Assembly: GCA_027257055.1 (NCBI GenBank)
Contig: JAPVLO010000179.1
Location: 62,001 to 126,000 of the forward strand
DNA: 64,000 bases
Direction: 5' to 3'
From: Cephalopachus bancanus
Lineage: Eukaryota; Chordata; Mammalia; Primates; Tarsiidae
Of this stretch, positions 1-13,324 are shown one piece after another. A program made the translations under genes and the position numbers. How positions within the stretch are numbered: the first letter of the stretch is position 1; each line of letters begins with the position of its first letter. Below the pieces are notes generated by a model, which worked only from the letters and a program-made list of their open reading frames with translations, did no database searches and was not told where the DNA came from.

Positions 1-2103
1 AATTTTTAATTCTCCTGGTGGTTAACTCAGTATGATTACCCAGCTAGGAGAACAGGATGCATGAAATAAATAAAGGACAATAAAAACCATTAACAGAGAG
101 CATATGGTCAAAGGCTGTTATTTTTAAAGCCATTTATAGAACTGATAAATCACCAAGGGTCTGACTAGTAAAGGAAAGCTTAATGGAAAAAATTGGAGTT
201 GCATTAGGATGAATTAAAAAAGCAAAGCTACCCAGTAACAAAATGAGGAAAACCATAAGAAAACAGGTGCAGTGTGCATGGGGACAGAGTAAAGGTAAGC
301 CCACTGGAATGAATGGTTGATATCAGGAGATGGGGGAACCACCACTGGATGGACTTGGTTAGAGAGGAAACTCAGGGAGGCTAGCACAACACTATCCCAG
401 GTAGGCTCGAGGTCTGGCAGTAAGTAGGAAGTAGAAGCACTAGAATCTTCAAGTGATTGGTAATAAATTCACTTAATTTATTGATTCAACAAATATTTAT
501 TAAACAGCTACTATAGGACAGTCATTAGGAACTTAAATAGTAATCAGAGAATCCAAGGAACTAAGTAGAAAATGGTAGACCCATAAGTTAAAAACAGGCA
601 ACAAATAGAACTACAAATGCAGGAGGAAGAGTAGAAAGTAGCTAACTATCTGGGGGAAGAAATGCCTAGGGAAATTGTTGGAAGAAAAACATGAGCTCTA
701 AGTGATTCCAGGAATTAGCTTCCTGCTAACTATTTCATAGCCTTAATCTTTGGACAAGATTCTTGAATTATTACTTAATATTGACTACATTAACTGTTCA
801 CATTTTAATGATGGGAAAGGCTGGGGATGGTGGATCATGTCTGTAATCCTTGAACTTTGGAAGGCCAGAGTGGGAGGATCACTTGAGTCCAGGAGTTCAA
901 GACTAGCCTGGGCAACAAAGCAACCCTCTGTCTTTACAAAATTAAAATTTTAAAATTATTAACTGGGCTTAATGGCACATGCCTGTAACCTCGCTGAGGT
1001 GAGAGGACTGCTTGAGCCCAGGAGTTCAAGGTTATAGTAAGTTATGATCGTACCACTGCATTCCAGCCTGGGCGACAGAATGGGACCCTATCTCCAAAAA
1101 AAAAAAAAAAAAAAATCGAATAATAACAATGAGGACACTTGTAGCAAAAAACATCTTTGCTACATGCAAAACACATTCCATATATTTTTGACGTTTTCCA
1201 AAATCTAGCATTTGTTTTGTAAAGTACTTTAACCTAAAAAGAAATAAGAATTCTTACTCTATGAGTCATAAAAGCAAAAAGTTGTTTTGCTTTTACTATT
1301 AATGTCCAAAGTTAATACTATTTTATATAGGTAGGATTGTAATGGGATAACAAATAGTGCCCTGCATTAAAAGAGAGTACAAATTATACTATTTATGCAT
1401 AATTCATCTTTAAGAAATAACTGTAAATTTCATAACTTATTTTTTCTACAGTACAATTATGTGGCTTTTATTGAAAATAACAAAGACTATAAAAGTTACA
1501 TCCCTTTACATTTCAAAATTATGATATGCCCTATCCTCACTAATAACATGTTCTTTAATATGCTCCTCAAATTTGTATAAGTCATTCTCTAACTCCCCTT
1601 CTGATCAACAGCACTATTTGCAAAGAACTGCCTGGAGATTAGTTTATACCTGGAAATTAGATGTCTGTAATACTAATCATAAAGAAATCTGGTTAATGAC
1701 CCTGGCATTATTTTGGTACCAATGCTATTTTATGCAAATATGGTTTCATAAGACACTACAAATGTTACCTAATGGTGAGACGTTCATACCATGTTAGGGA
1801 AGCAGCACTGTTGCTATCTTGTGAAAAGAATAATTAAAGACAAATGCAAATAAATATCAGAATTAGGAGCAGTTATCTCTCTTCCAATATTACACAGCCT
1901 CTACTGCCAGGAATATGATGGAATTTTGACAATATGCTGACATGCTTACTAATCTACTCAGGAATCAGGGTTATTGAATCTAGAATTTATGTAAGACTGT
2001 TCAAATTCAAAATCAAAAAGCTAGTCTTAAAATAGGTTTCCTAGATCATGCGGACAGATCACATGAGGAGGTGGAATAGAAAAAGTTAATTGTTGGCAGT
2101 TAC
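1..2103 (-). other. TWSG1: TWSG1 intron 4, partial (runs off the window)
   Basis: Sequence downstream of the exon 4 donor. One Alu lies at 819-1115. I see nothing recognisable in 1-818 or 1116-2103: AT-rich, no splice-bounded exon, no clear repeat consensus. The final TWSG1 exon is not in this stretch; I looked for its cysteine-rich CTVVYFDD-type motif on the minus strand and did not find it. Confidence 0.85.
819..1115 (+). mobile_element. Alu SINE, old dimer
   Basis: Degenerate left and right 7SL-related monomers (GGCTGGGGATGGTGG start, AGCCTGGGCGACAGA late motif) and a poly(A) tail. Confidence 0.85.
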
Positions 2104-2370
2104 CTTTGTCACTGGAATAAGGCGCATGAACATTATTGCTAGGAACAGACACATTTTGGTGGTGTGGCTGGTTCACAGTCTCTAAAAATGAAACCAGATT
2201 CTCGTGATGTGAAAGTTCTTCTGCAACAGGGAAGGAAACGATGTTCCAATTCAACTGAGTATCTCCTTCTGTGAGTGCCCGGAAGAGAGAAGGGATGGGC
2301 TCATGCAGCTCCTCCACCGTGCTCTTTGAAGTTGGAGGTGTGTCGCTGTAATTTCGAGGATTACACATAC
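2104..2370 (-). CDS. TWSG1: TWSG1 exon 4: linker and start of the C-terminal domain
   Basis: This 267-bp exon encodes the end of codon 76, residues 77-164 and the first base of codon 165. The acceptor is CTCTCCCCCAG (AG at 2372-2371) and the donor is AAAG/GTAACTG (GT at 2103-2102). The peptide opens with MCNPRNYSDTPPTSKS and closes with NNVHAPYSSDK. It matches the human protein almost residue for residue as I recall it, so this exon alone fixes the gene. N-glycosylation sequons are visible at N82 (NYS) and N148 (NVS). The open frame runs on past the donor into intron sequence; that extension is not coding, because the expected next residues (EHMC...) are absent. The remaining roughly 59 residues and the 3' UTR must lie left of base 1. 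Confidence 0.97.
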
Positions 2371-4526
2371 CTGGGGGAGAGGGGATGATAAATGTTTATT
2401 TTTCTCACAGATTGTAACATAAGATTTTGTTAGTTACTGCCCTGCTCCAACATATTTAAATGATGTATAATTTTATTTTACATATAATATATTATTATGC
2501 TAATATATTACTATATTATTAATATATACAATTATATATTAAAATTATAATTCATTAAGCTCCAACATATTAACACATTCATGACTGGCAACTTTTTTTT
2601 CACTTTCCTAATACTGACAGCAGGTAAAAATAAAACAAATCTGAAGCTGGTTGTTGCAAACTTCTGTCATTAAACACAAGTGAAATGGGCTTTTCTAAAT
2701 TGTCACCTTTTTTACAATACAGCTGAATGTTGCAGACATATCCAGTATTTGCTTCAGACACCATTCTGACTAGCATTCTGTACTTTGTAATTTTTTTCAG
2801 ATTATAAACCGAATATACACTATATATACACATATATATTTCTTCATTTACACTGCATCATTACATCACTCTGTCTCACTACCACTAATAAGTTCATTGG
2901 ATTCATCTTTGACCTCAGAAAACTCATCAGCATATATTTCTTCATTTTCCATAATTATGGTAAATTATTTTTAATATTGAAGTATAAAAGCCCTGATATC
3001 AAAACACTGGTATACAACACTAATCACAACAAAATAATGACCAACTTACAATTACCAACTATGTAAATCAATAACTACATAGCTAAGTCAATATCAGATA
3101 CTATCTCAATTAACTTTCTCTCTCCTTGCCTCACTATTCATTTTCAAGCAAAATATGATAATTTTGCAGCACTCAGAAACAGAATATGCAAAGACACGTC
3201 CACGTCAACCAGGGACAGAATTTGGAATGATATAAATTCACATCAGTGATCGTGAACGATTAAAATTATGTAATTCCTTAACATTACATGTAGATATTTT
3301 CCTACCTTTTTTTGCTGAGAGGGCCTACAAGTGATGACACCCACCCCAGTAATTTTAAGCACACTGAGTGTCAAGACCTTGTTTTCTAAATACTTATCCT
3401 CCACTAACAGGAACCAGGGCTCCTTGGGTAAAAGACTGATTCCCGGGCTGGGTCAGGGAAACTACAAAATAAGCCAGGAACACATTTTTTGTGCCAGAAA
3501 GTAAGAAGTGCTCAATAAATGGTAGGACATGCTGAAAAGACAGAGGAGGCAATCTGAAGGGGGCTCTCACTGGCTAAATGAACAATTTGAACATTCAAAT
3601 AATGATAGTAACTGATTATCACCTCATTAATAGAATAGACTAGGAATTGATGAGTCCTTATTTATGAATAAGTGAATAATCAAATGAAGGAGAAGGGAAT
3701 AATATTCCTTAACTGATAAATGTAAAAAAGAATGAAGGAAACAGAAAATCACCATTTGGCATCATCCCAAAAGTGTCTGATTCAGATGGGAGCTGTTAAT
3801 GGGTATATGAAGACTGGTAGTATCATTTTGACAAGGAACATATTGATATATTCTTAGAAAACTCTCCACAAAATGCTAATCAATTATAAAAGGGTTAATA
3901 GTGACTTTAATGTGGAGAAATCTGGCAGACACCAATATAATCAGGAAATGAAGGTTAACATCAGCACTGATGGGATGGGCCAATGTAATGTCACCTAATT
4001 TAAGGAATACGTTAGTATAATTTCAGTGATGATATTGCCAAGAATGTGTGACTCAAGTCTGGTCATAAGTCTGCATCAGGTCAACCAAGGTTGAGGGACA
4101 TTCTATACAATGAAAGGTCTGTACTCTTTAAAACTGTCAAAGGAAAGGCCAAGGGTATGTTTCAGGTTAAATGAGTCTGAAGCAACATGAAAACTAAACG
4201 CATCACATATTCCTGGACAGGATCCTGGACCAGAAAGAAACAAGAGATACCATTAGGCTAGCTGATGAAACTGACTGAGGTTTGTGGATTGAGTGACAGT
4301 GTTACACTGATGTTGGCTTCCTAATTTGGAGGGTTGTATGCTAGTTATGTAGGAGAATGTCCTTGGGTGTTTTTTTTTCCCCTGGTTTATTCTGAAGGTA
4401 CAACTCAGGGACAGTCAGAGGAAAGAGATGCACAGGGCCAAGTATGTAAGTGACAGGCTAAATAGGCCAGGGTTGCGGGAGTGAAAGTATTCACCAAGAC
4501 AGCTATGAATTAAGAAAGGCAGATTT

Positions 4527-4615
4527 GGGCAACTCCTTTGGGTCCCCTCCCACTGCGGGAGCTTTTCTGTCCTCTCAATAAATCCTGCTTTCTCAAAAAA
4601 AAAAAAAAAAAAAAA
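4527..4615 (+). mobile_element. LTR R-region retroposon with poly(A) tail (TINE-like)
   Basis: A 68-bp body starts GGGCAACTCC, contains an AATAAA signal and ends TTTCTC, followed by 21 A residues. It is flanked by an 11-of-12 target duplication (4515-4526 and 4613-4624), so it moved as RNA using L1 machinery. The body looks like the R region of a class I endogenous retrovirus LTR (cap site to polyadenylation site). No retroviral coding sequence is present. A second copy lies at 49064. Confidence 0.8.
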
Positions 4616-4710
4616 GACAGATTTATCAAAGGGAAGATACGTTGTGAACGGCACAAGGGGCAGGACAGCAACAAGAGTGTCTGCTGTCTGTGAGAATATC
4701 CTTGTTTGAA

Positions 4711-4866
4711 AATACAGTCTGCTGGGCACGGTGGCTCATGCTTGTAATCACAGTATTTTGGGAGGCTAAGGTGGGAGAAATGCTTGAGGCTAGGAGTTTG
4801 AGACTAGCCTGGGCAACATAGCAAGACTCTGTCTCCATATAAAAATTTTTTTAAATTAAAAAAACA
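4711..4866 (+). mobile_element. Alu left monomer (FLAM-like)
   Basis: Only one monomer, from CTGGGCACGGTGGCTCATG to the A-rich end, directly followed by a separate full Alu at 4868. Confidence 0.75.
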
Positions 4867-4867
4867 A

Positions 4868-5208
4868 AGGGCCATGCATGGTGGTTCACACCTGTAATCC
4901 CAGCACTTTGGGAGGCCAAGGTGGGAGCATCACTTGAGCTCAGAAGTTGAAGACCCAACTGGGCAAGACAGTGAGACCGCATCTCTACAAAAAAATTTTA
5001 AAGACTAGCCAGGTGAGATGGCATGTGCCTCCCATCCCAGTTACTTGGGAAGCTGAAGCAGAAGGATTGCCTGAGCACAGGAGGTTGAGGCTACGGTGAG
5101 CCATGATTGTGTCACTGAACACCAGCCTGGATGACAGAGTAAGACTTCCACTCAGAAAAAAAAGAAAAGAAAGAAAAAAAGAAATAAAAGGAAAGGAAAG
5201 GAAAGGAA
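4868..5208 (+). mobile_element. Alu SINE, dimer
   Basis: Both monomers are recognisable; the tail has become a GAAA/GGAAA-rich tract (about 5155-5208). Confidence 0.85.
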
Positions 5209-5299
5209 AATACAGACTACTGTGTAGTGGTGACTAGAAATTGTGTGTAAAGCTCGCTTTCTAAAGATTAAAAAAAAAAACAACCAAAAACCAAATGAC

Positions 5300-5775
5300 T
5301 GTATGTGTGTGTGTATTTATGTCCCTATCCTTCCCTTCCCCCTACCTTTCCTAACCTCTGTTCTACTTTTTGCTTCTATGAGATCAACTTTTTCTAACTT
5401 CCACACATTAGTGAGTACATGTAGTATTTAACTTTCTGTTCCTGACTCATTTTACTTATAATATTCTCTAGTTCCGTCCAAGTTGCCACTAATGACAGAA
5501 TTTCATTCTTTTTTATGGCTGAAAAGTATTCCATTGAGTACATATACCACATTTTCTTCACCCATTCATCGATTGTTGGACACCTAGGTTGATTCCATAT
5601 TTTGGCTATTGTGACTAGTGTTCCAATATACACATCAGTGCAGATGTCTCTTCAATATACTGATTTCCTTTCCTTTGGACAAATGTCCAGTAGTGAATTG
5701 CTGGATCATATAGTAGTTCTATTTGTAGTTTCCTGAGGAGCCTCCATACGGTTACCATGTTGGCTGTACTACTAA
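5300..5775 (-). mobile_element. L1 fragment, antisense
   Basis: The plus strand reads as the reverse complement of late L1 ORF2/3' UTR, including TATTCCATTGAGTACATATA and CCATTCATCGATTGTTGG, classic primate L1 antisense phrases. Degraded, no ORF. Confidence 0.8.
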
Positions 5776-5979
5776 CTGGGGAAATCTGGGTAAGGGAATA
5801 TAGGAGTTTTTTTACCCTTCTTATAAATTTTCTTTGAAATTATTCTTAAATGAATTTAAAAAAAAAATAATTCTAAAAGGAGAAAATGGCAAGAGAGAAT
5901 CAGAGACAGTGAGTATAGAAAACTTTTTCAAAAAGTTTTGCTATAAAAAGGAGATATAGGAAAGTCTTAGAGCTTTAAT

Positions 5980-6150
5980 CATCCCCAGCCTTAGGGCTGT
6001 TCCAGTTGACCATGCATGGAGCAGGGAGGAGTTATCCTTACAAAACCCGGCTCCAAACACACATTTGGGAGCGAACGGAACCATTACTGTTGTTTTAAAC
6101 CACTGTGTTGTGGGGTAGGTTGTTCAGTAGTACCAACAGTAACTAGAAGA
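5980..6150 (+). mobile_element. MaLR/MLT1-type LTR end fragment
   Basis: The sequence TTGTTTTAAACCACTGTG followed by a GTAGTACCAACAGTAACTAG-like end matches the conserved 3' end of MaLR LTRs. It is truncated and followed by an Alu. Confidence 0.55.
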
Positions 6151-6177
6151 GAGGCTTCTGGGTTTCCTTTTGTGAAC

Positions 6178-6464
6178 TTTTTTTTTTTTGGAACTGGAGT
6201 CTCACTCTGTCACCCAGGGCAGTGGTATACTCCCAGCCACTGCAGCCTCGACATGCTGGGCTCAGGCGATCCTTCCACCTCAGCCTTCCAAGTAGCTGGA
6301 ACTATAGGCATGCACCACTATGCCCGACTAATTTTTTGTTTTATTGTAGAGATGAGGTCTCACCAAGTTGCCCAGGCTGGTCTTGAACCCACGGGCTCAG
6401 GCAATCCTCCCACCTCAGCCTCCCAAAGTGCTGGGATTATAGGCGTGAGCCACCACGCCCGGCC
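6178..6464 (-). mobile_element. Alu SINE, dimer
   Basis: Begins with poly(T), then AGTCTCACTCTGTCACCC, and ends CCACGCCCGGCC; full-length antisense copy. Confidence 0.9.
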
Positions 6465-8778
6465 GCTTTTGTGAACATTTTACAAGCACACTTCATTATA
6501 CAAGCACACCTTGTCTTATTGATTCATTTTCATTGTACTTCATAGATACTGTGGTTGTTTCTGTTTTGTTTTACAAGTTGAAGGTTTATGGCAACCGTGC
6601 ATTGAGCAAGTCAATCAGCGCCATTTTTCTAATACATGCGTTTTGTGTCTCTGTGTCACATTTGGTAATTCTTGCAGTATTTCAACTTTTTCATTATTAT
6701 TTTATCTGTTATGGTGATCTGTGACCTGTGATCACCACAGATCACCAAGAACTGAGCCAAAATAAGATGGTGAACTTAACTGATAAAAGTTGTGTATGTT
6801 CTGACTACTCCACCAATTGACCATTCCACCATCTCTCTCCCTCTCTTGAGCCTTTCTATTCCCTGAGACACAACAATACTGAAATTAGGCTAATTAATAA
6901 CCTTACAGTGGCCTGTAAGTATTAAAGTGAAATAAAGAGTCACATATCTTTCAGTGTAAATAAGAAACCAGAAATGCCTGTCTGCTGTCTCTCACAGCAA
7001 ACAAACAAACAAAATTTAAAAAAACATACCAAAAGCTAGAAATGAGTAAGCTTATAGTGAGGAATGCAAGTTGAAAGCTGAGATAGGCCAACAGCCAGGT
7101 CTCTTGTACCAAACAGTCAAGCTGTAAATGCAAGGACAAAATTCTTAAAGGAAATTAAAAGTGCTACTCCAGTGAACCACATATGACAAGAAAGCAAAAA
7201 CTGCCTTATTGCTGATATGGAGAAAGTTTTAATGGTCTGGAAAGAAGATCAACTCAGTCATAACATTCCCTTAAGTCAGAGCAAGGCCCTAACCCTGTTT
7301 AATTCTGTGAAGTCTGAGAAACAGGAAGAAGCTGTAGAAGTTGGTTCATGAGGTTTAAGGAAGGATGCCATCTCCAAAACAAGAAGGTGAAGCAGCAAGT
7401 GCTGATGGAAAAGCTGCAGCAAGTTATTCAGAGAATCTAGCTAAGATCATTGATGAAGGTGGTTACACTAAACAAAAGATTTTTAATGTAGCTGAAACAG
7501 CCTTCTGTAGGGAGAAGATGCCACCTAGGACTTTCATACAGAGGAGAAGTCAATGGTTGGCTCCAAAGTTTCAAAGAACAGGCTGGCTCTCCTGTTAAAG
7601 ACCAATGCAGCTGGTGACTTTAAGTTGAAGCCAATGTTCATTTACCATTTCAAAAATCCTAGGGTTTCCCCTTAAACATTATACTAAATTTACTCTGCTT
7701 GTGCTCTAGCAATGGAACAACAAGTCTGGATGACAGCACATCTATTTACAGCACGGTTTACTGAATATTTTTAAGTTTATTGTTGAGACCTACTGTTCAG
7801 GAAAAAAAAAGATTATTTTCAAAATATTACTGCTCACTGATAATGTACCTGATCACCCAAGACCTCTAATGGCAATGTACAAAAAGACTGATGTTGTGTT
7901 CATGTCTGCTAACACAGCATCCATTCTGAAGCCCATGGATCAAGGAATAATTTCAACTTTCAAGTTCTATTATTTAAAAAATACATTTTGTAAGACTACA
8001 GTTGCCATAGATAATGATTCCTTTTATGGATCTGGGCAAAGTAAATTTAAATCCTTCTGGAAAGCAGTCACCATTCTACATGTCATTAAGAACATAAATT
8101 TTTCATGGGAGAGGGTCAAAATATTACTATTAACAGGAGAAAGTTTGGAAGAAGTTGATTCCAACCCCTATGGATGACTTTGAGGGTTTCAAGACTTCAG
8201 TGGACAAGGTAACTGCAGATGTGACAGAAACAGCAAGAGAACTTGGAAGTGGAGCCTGAAGATGTGACTCAATTTTCAGGCTCATAATCAAATTTGAATG
8301 GATGAGGAGTTGTTTCTTCCAGATGAGCAGAGAAAGTGGTTTCGGAGGAGGAGTCTACTCATGGTGAAGATGCTGCGAACACGGTTGAAATGACAACAAA
8401 GGATTTAGCATATTACATAAACTTAGTTGATACACCAGCAGCAGGGTTTGAGAGGAATGATTTCGATTTTTAAAGAAGCTCTTATCGAACAGCATCACAT
8501 ACTACAGATCAGTATTTCCTGAAAGGAAAAGTCAATCAATATGGCTAACTTCATTGCTGCCTTATTTTAAGAGTAGCCATGGTCACCCCAACCTTCAGCA
8601 ACCAACACCCTGATCAGTCAGCAGCCATTCAACATGGAGGCAAGACCCTTCTCACCAGCAAAAAGATTACAACTCCCTGAAGACTCAGGTATCTTTGAAA
8701 CTTTTTAGCAACAAAGTATTTTTATTTAAGGCATGTACAATTTTTTTAGACATAATGTACACTTAAGAGACTACAGTG

Positions 8779-9076
8779 GCCAGGTTTGGTGGCTCAGCCT
8801 GTAATCCCAGCACTTTGGGAGACCAAGGCGAGTGGATTGCCTGAGCGAGCAGGTTCAAGACTAGCCCAGGCAACTTGGCACAACCTTGTCTCTATAATTA
8901 AAAAAAAAAAATCAGCTGGGCATGTTAGTGTGTGCCTGTAGTTCTGGCTACTTGGAAGACTGAGGCAGAAGGATCGCCAGAGTCCAACAGGTCGACACTG
9001 GGGTGGCTATGAGCGTGCCACTGCACTCCAGCCTGGGCGATGGAGTGAGACTCCAACTCAAAAAAAAAAGAAAGAC
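8779..9076 (+). mobile_element. Alu SINE inside Tigger1
   Basis: Full dimer with the CCAACTC end and A-rich tail; faces an antisense Alu only about 35 bases away. Confidence 0.88.
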
Positions 9077-9109
9077 TACAGTATAGTAAACATAAGTTTG
9101 TGGGGTTTC

Positions 9110-9411
9110 AATTAATTAATTAATTTATTGAGTTGGAGGAGCTCTCATTCCGTCACCCAAGCTGGAGTGCAGTGGCATGATCACTACTCATTGTAGCCTC
9201 GACCTCCTGAGTCCAGGCAATCATCTCATTTCAGGTGCTAACTGGGACTGCAGAGATGTGCTCCCATGCCCAGCTAATTTTTTCATTTTTTTGTAGAGAT
9301 GAGGTCTCACTATGTTGCCTAGGTTGGTCTTGAACTACTGAGCTTAAGCAAACTTCCTACCGCGGCCTACCAAAGTGTGAGATTACAGGAGTGAGCTACC
9401 ATGCCTGGCCT
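9110..9411 (-). mobile_element. Alu SINE inside Tigger1, antisense
   Basis: Full dimer from TTGAGTTGGAGGAGC to CATGCCTGGCC. Confidence 0.88.
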
Positions 9412-10515
9412 AAACGTAAGTTTTATATGCACATGCATGGGGAAACCAAAAAATCTGTGTGACTCACTTTATTGAGATATTTGCTTTATCATAGTGGCCT
9501 GGAACCAAACTAGTAAAATCTCCAAGGCATCCCTATACCCTTAAAAAGTTAAATTATGTTTCACTTTTGTTTAGTATTATTACATCTAAAATGGCATTTC
9601 ACTTCTTCCCCAGGTTAAAAGTTTGAAGAGCTGAACGAAGTTTATAAATTCCTATTTTTTTAAGTTCAGAGAGAGAGAAAAAAAACCCATCTTATTTGTG
9701 CCTGCATTTTGTTAGATTAAGGAAGATGGCAAGAGCTGAACAACAAAGTTGTGTGTGGTCTTCATAAATTTTTCAGTATGTCTGAACTTTAATAACTTAC
9801 ATTGTATGAAAGAATCATAGATTAAATGATTAAGTTGAACACCTTTACTAACATAAAAGAGAAAACAGGCCCAGATAAGTTAAATGATATGTTCAGTGTT
9901 TTATGGTTATGAACAGAGATACAAATATACATAGTATATTTCTCTGCCAGATTCTATGACTAAAAATTAGCAATCAGAGTTAAAAAGGTAAAAAACTGAG
10001 TTCTTGTCTAAAAAAGTTTTTATTTTACATTCACATTGTTGATTAATAATCTGGCAGGCCAAAATAATTTTCCCACCAACCACTTAAGGCACTGGCCCAG
10101 TGATATTGATAAATGTGATGGCAGTGTGATTTTAATTTTTTGTATATGAACTTTATTATTCTTTCTGAAATATTTTAGTATATTTTTTAACTTGGAACTT
10201 ATAAAATTTTATAAGGAGTGCCTAGGTATAGATCTTTTCACATTCATCTTGCTCAGCATTCTATAGGCTCTTTCAATCTAAGAACTCTGGTTTTTTTTTC
10301 TCCTACTTTTTCACTCTTCTTTTGGAGTGCCTATTTTTTTACTGTTATATTTTCCATTTGCCTGTTTTTACTGTATTGTATGACATTCCAATATTTTCAG
10401 CCCTTCTCAATTTATTTTTCCAACTGAATTATTAAATTTGCAAATACTTTTTTGCTCTCATTATTTCATAATACAGACATAATATTTTCTCAAATTTCTC
10501 TAAAAGATAACAATT

Positions 10516-10959
<444 letters not shown>

Positions 10960-11589
10960 TAGATTGGAGACATCTTCCTTCCCAGCAGTGGCTGAATGAA
11001 GAAGCCTTGATTGGGTGGCACTACCTCTTTTCGGTTAGTTCCCTTCAGTTTCTCTAGAGAAGCTCTTCAATTATTTTTTCTAGAGATAAACCCTCTATTA
11101 TTACTTGGAACTTTTTCTGAAGAATGAAGAAGGGGATAGGTTACCAAATCATGCAGCTGCTCTGAAGACAGATCTCCAAATAACCTTGCTATTTGAAGAC
11201 TATTACTATTATTCAAATCTCTTTCTCACTCCTACACACCACAAAGCAAACCTGAAGCCTCTTTGGAGTTTAACTGGGAAGGTCACTCCTACTCCCACTA
11301 TAACCCCTATTATGCAATTTGTTTAGAGGTTTCTTCCAGTAAGTTTACTAAATAGCAAGCATCTCTGTCTTTAAGAATCTGATGCAATCTCCAGTTATAA
11401 TTGTTTCTCTTATTTCTCAGTTTTTGGAGTTATTTCCAATTGTATCTCTTTGTTTCATTTTAATGAGGTTTTCAGTGGAGGGGAAGAAAATATGTGAATT
11501 TAGGCTACCATCTTGAACTGGAAGTCATATGTACTTCATGGAACTGAAAAATGTTATCAATCACTATCTGTCTATCAGTCTACCAATCT

Positions 11590-11619
11590 GGTCATCCATC
11601 CATCCATCCATCCATCCAT
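11590..11619 (+). repeat. (CATC)n microsatellite
   Basis: Six to seven tandem CATC units in T/C-rich sequence. Confidence 0.85.
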
Positions 11620-11964
11620 TTTTCCCAGATATCTGTATCCAACTTCCTATTGAACATCTCCACTTAAAAACCTTACAGGCCCCTCAAACTCAACTGTCTC
11701 AATCATCTTCCCTAACACACCTAGATCTTGGGTCAGCTTCCTCTATCTTGATTCCCTGTCATACTTTATCTGGTCACAAAAAACAGAAACCCAGACAGCA
11801 TTCTTGGCTACCACCATCCCTCAGTTACCACTTTCAAAGTGTTACCAAATTTGATGAAGTTTAACCTCCAAATTATTTTCCCAATGAGGCCACATCTCTT
11901 CATCTCCTCTGCTATCACCCTAGACCAAGCCCCCACTAAAATGTGATTGGACTTAGAAACACTA

Positions 11965-12250
11965 TAATTTAATATATTTATATACTTATTTTTAAATTTT
12001 AAAGATGTGGGGTACAATTCAGGGTTAGGTATACAAATGTTCATTACGCAGCTATGCTTGTTGACGGGTTGTGCCCCACCCCACTGCAGTTTCCCACACT
12101 GCCAATCTCACCCTCCCCCCCCCGGCAGTTTCCCATTACTGCCAATCCCTTTCTTATAGTATTATGATAATTGTTCAAGGTCCGTTTATGAGTGAGAACA
12201 TGTGGTACTCAGTTCTTTGTTTCTGAGAAACACTATATTTTAATATACTG
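11965..12250 (-). mobile_element. L1 3' end, non-simian primate type, antisense
   Basis: The plus strand has GTGGGGTACAATTCAGGG, then TATACAAATGTTCATTACG, a GTTGACGGG motif, a C-rich block and ATGAGTGAGAACATGTGG. Position by position it parallels the simian L1 3' end but with its own wording. It shows the parental context of the three mini-L1 copies elsewhere in the window. Confidence 0.7.
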
Positions 12251-12639
12251 TCCTTCATTCTCTTTTTAAAACTTCAGCTTCTTTTAAACACACGATATTG
12301 GGTGTTACCATTTTTTGGCTATTATCTCTTCTTTTGGCTATTATCAGTATATGCTTAGCCACTTCTCCCCCATTTACTAATAACTTCAATAACTGGATCA
12401 GCATCTTATTTTCACCACTGGACCCACTGTCATTCTTGACAATTTCAATTCCACTGTAAAGAGCCACCCAACACCCTGGCCTTTCAGTTGCTAAACCTCC
12501 TCAGTGATATTTTTAAATCCACCCTATTTCAGCTACCTAATTTCCTTAATTCCTTTCTTTCTTCATATCCTACATCCAATTCAAACCAAACTCTGACAAT
12601 TTGCCTCCAAAATATTTTCTGAATCTGAGCTCTACCATT

Positions 12640-12930
12640 TCCACTACTGTCAACAATCTTAATCAAATTCATCATTATCTCTTACTTGAACTACTGCAAC
12701 AATCTCTTAATTCCTGTCTCTTCACATCTTCAAGTCTATTTTAAAATGTAATTCAGATATCACCCCTGCACACTCTCTAATAAGTTTTCATTATACTTAG
12801 GATAGAACCCAAACTCCTTTCCATAGCCTCCAAGATCTGGTCTTTACCTATCTCTCTTATTTATCTCTCTCTACACGTCTGCTGTTTACTAACATCTAGC
12901 CATGCTGGTCTTTCTAGTCTTCAATTTATT
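12640..12930 (+). mobile_element. Old LINE fragment, L2/CR1-like
   Basis: The phrases CTTGAACTACTGCAACA and ACCCAAACTCCTTTCCATAG resemble the LDYCNSL...YKAL part of L2/CR1-type reverse transcriptase. Highly diverged; no intact frame. Confidence 0.45.
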
Positions 12931-13016
12931 AGCCATTATAATTAAACATTTATATTTTGACATTAAGTAGTTCACATCAATCTTTTTTTGTTGGTTACCT
13001 AAAGTTACTGATTTCA

Positions 13017-13324
13017 GCCGGGCTCGGTGGCTGAGCCTGCAATCCCGCGCCTTTGGGAGGCTGAGGTGAGTGGATTGCCTGAGCCCACAGGTTCGAGACC
13101 CGCCTGGGCAAGCGAGACCTCATCTCTACAATAAATCAAAAAATTAGCAAGGCGTGGTAGTGCGCGCCTGTAATTCCAGCTACTCGGAAGGCTGAGGCGG
13201 AAGGATCGCTGGAGTCCAGCAGGTCGAGGCTGCAGTGGCCAGGAGTGGCCACTGCACTCCAGTCCAGGCAACAGAGTGAGACTCCAACTCAAAAAAACAA
13301 AACAACAAAAAATAAAAAAACAAA
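13017..13324 (+). mobile_element. Young lineage-specific Alu
   Basis: Starts GCCGGGCTCGGTGGC, carries CAATAAATCAAAAAATTAGC between monomers and ends ACTCCAACTC plus A-rich tail. Little diverged from the other young copies in the window. Confidence 0.92.

Larger units (their letters stand above)
6501..9535 (+). mobile_element. Tigger1 DNA transposon, near complete, split by two Alus
   Basis: The left end (CAAGCACACCTTGTCTTATT) and right end (about 9526-9535) match the Tigger1 terminal inverted repeats, and each is flanked by TA, the expected pogo/Tigger target duplication. Removing the Alus at 8779-9076 and 9110-9411 leaves about 2.4 kb, close to the consensus length. Inside are broken pieces of the DDE transposase: residues like [20 protein letters not shown] (about 7475-7540) and a later part with [10 protein letters not shown] (about 7930-7970). 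Frameshifts, stops and a deletion near 7650-7690 make it inactive. Confidence 0.9.

Noticed and set aside
2027..2103. Extension of the exon 4 frame past the donor
   Set aside because: After SSDK the frame leaves the TWSG1 sequence exactly at a GTAACTG donor; the extra residues are intron read-through.
7365..8177. Tigger1 transposase as a working or domesticated gene
   Set aside because: The two readable pieces are separated by stops, frameshifts and a deletion, and the Alus cut the 3' part of the element.
11590..11619. CATC array as a CRISPR-like or regulatory repeat
   Set aside because: Plain microsatellite without spacers; no CRISPR is expected or seen in this nuclear genome.
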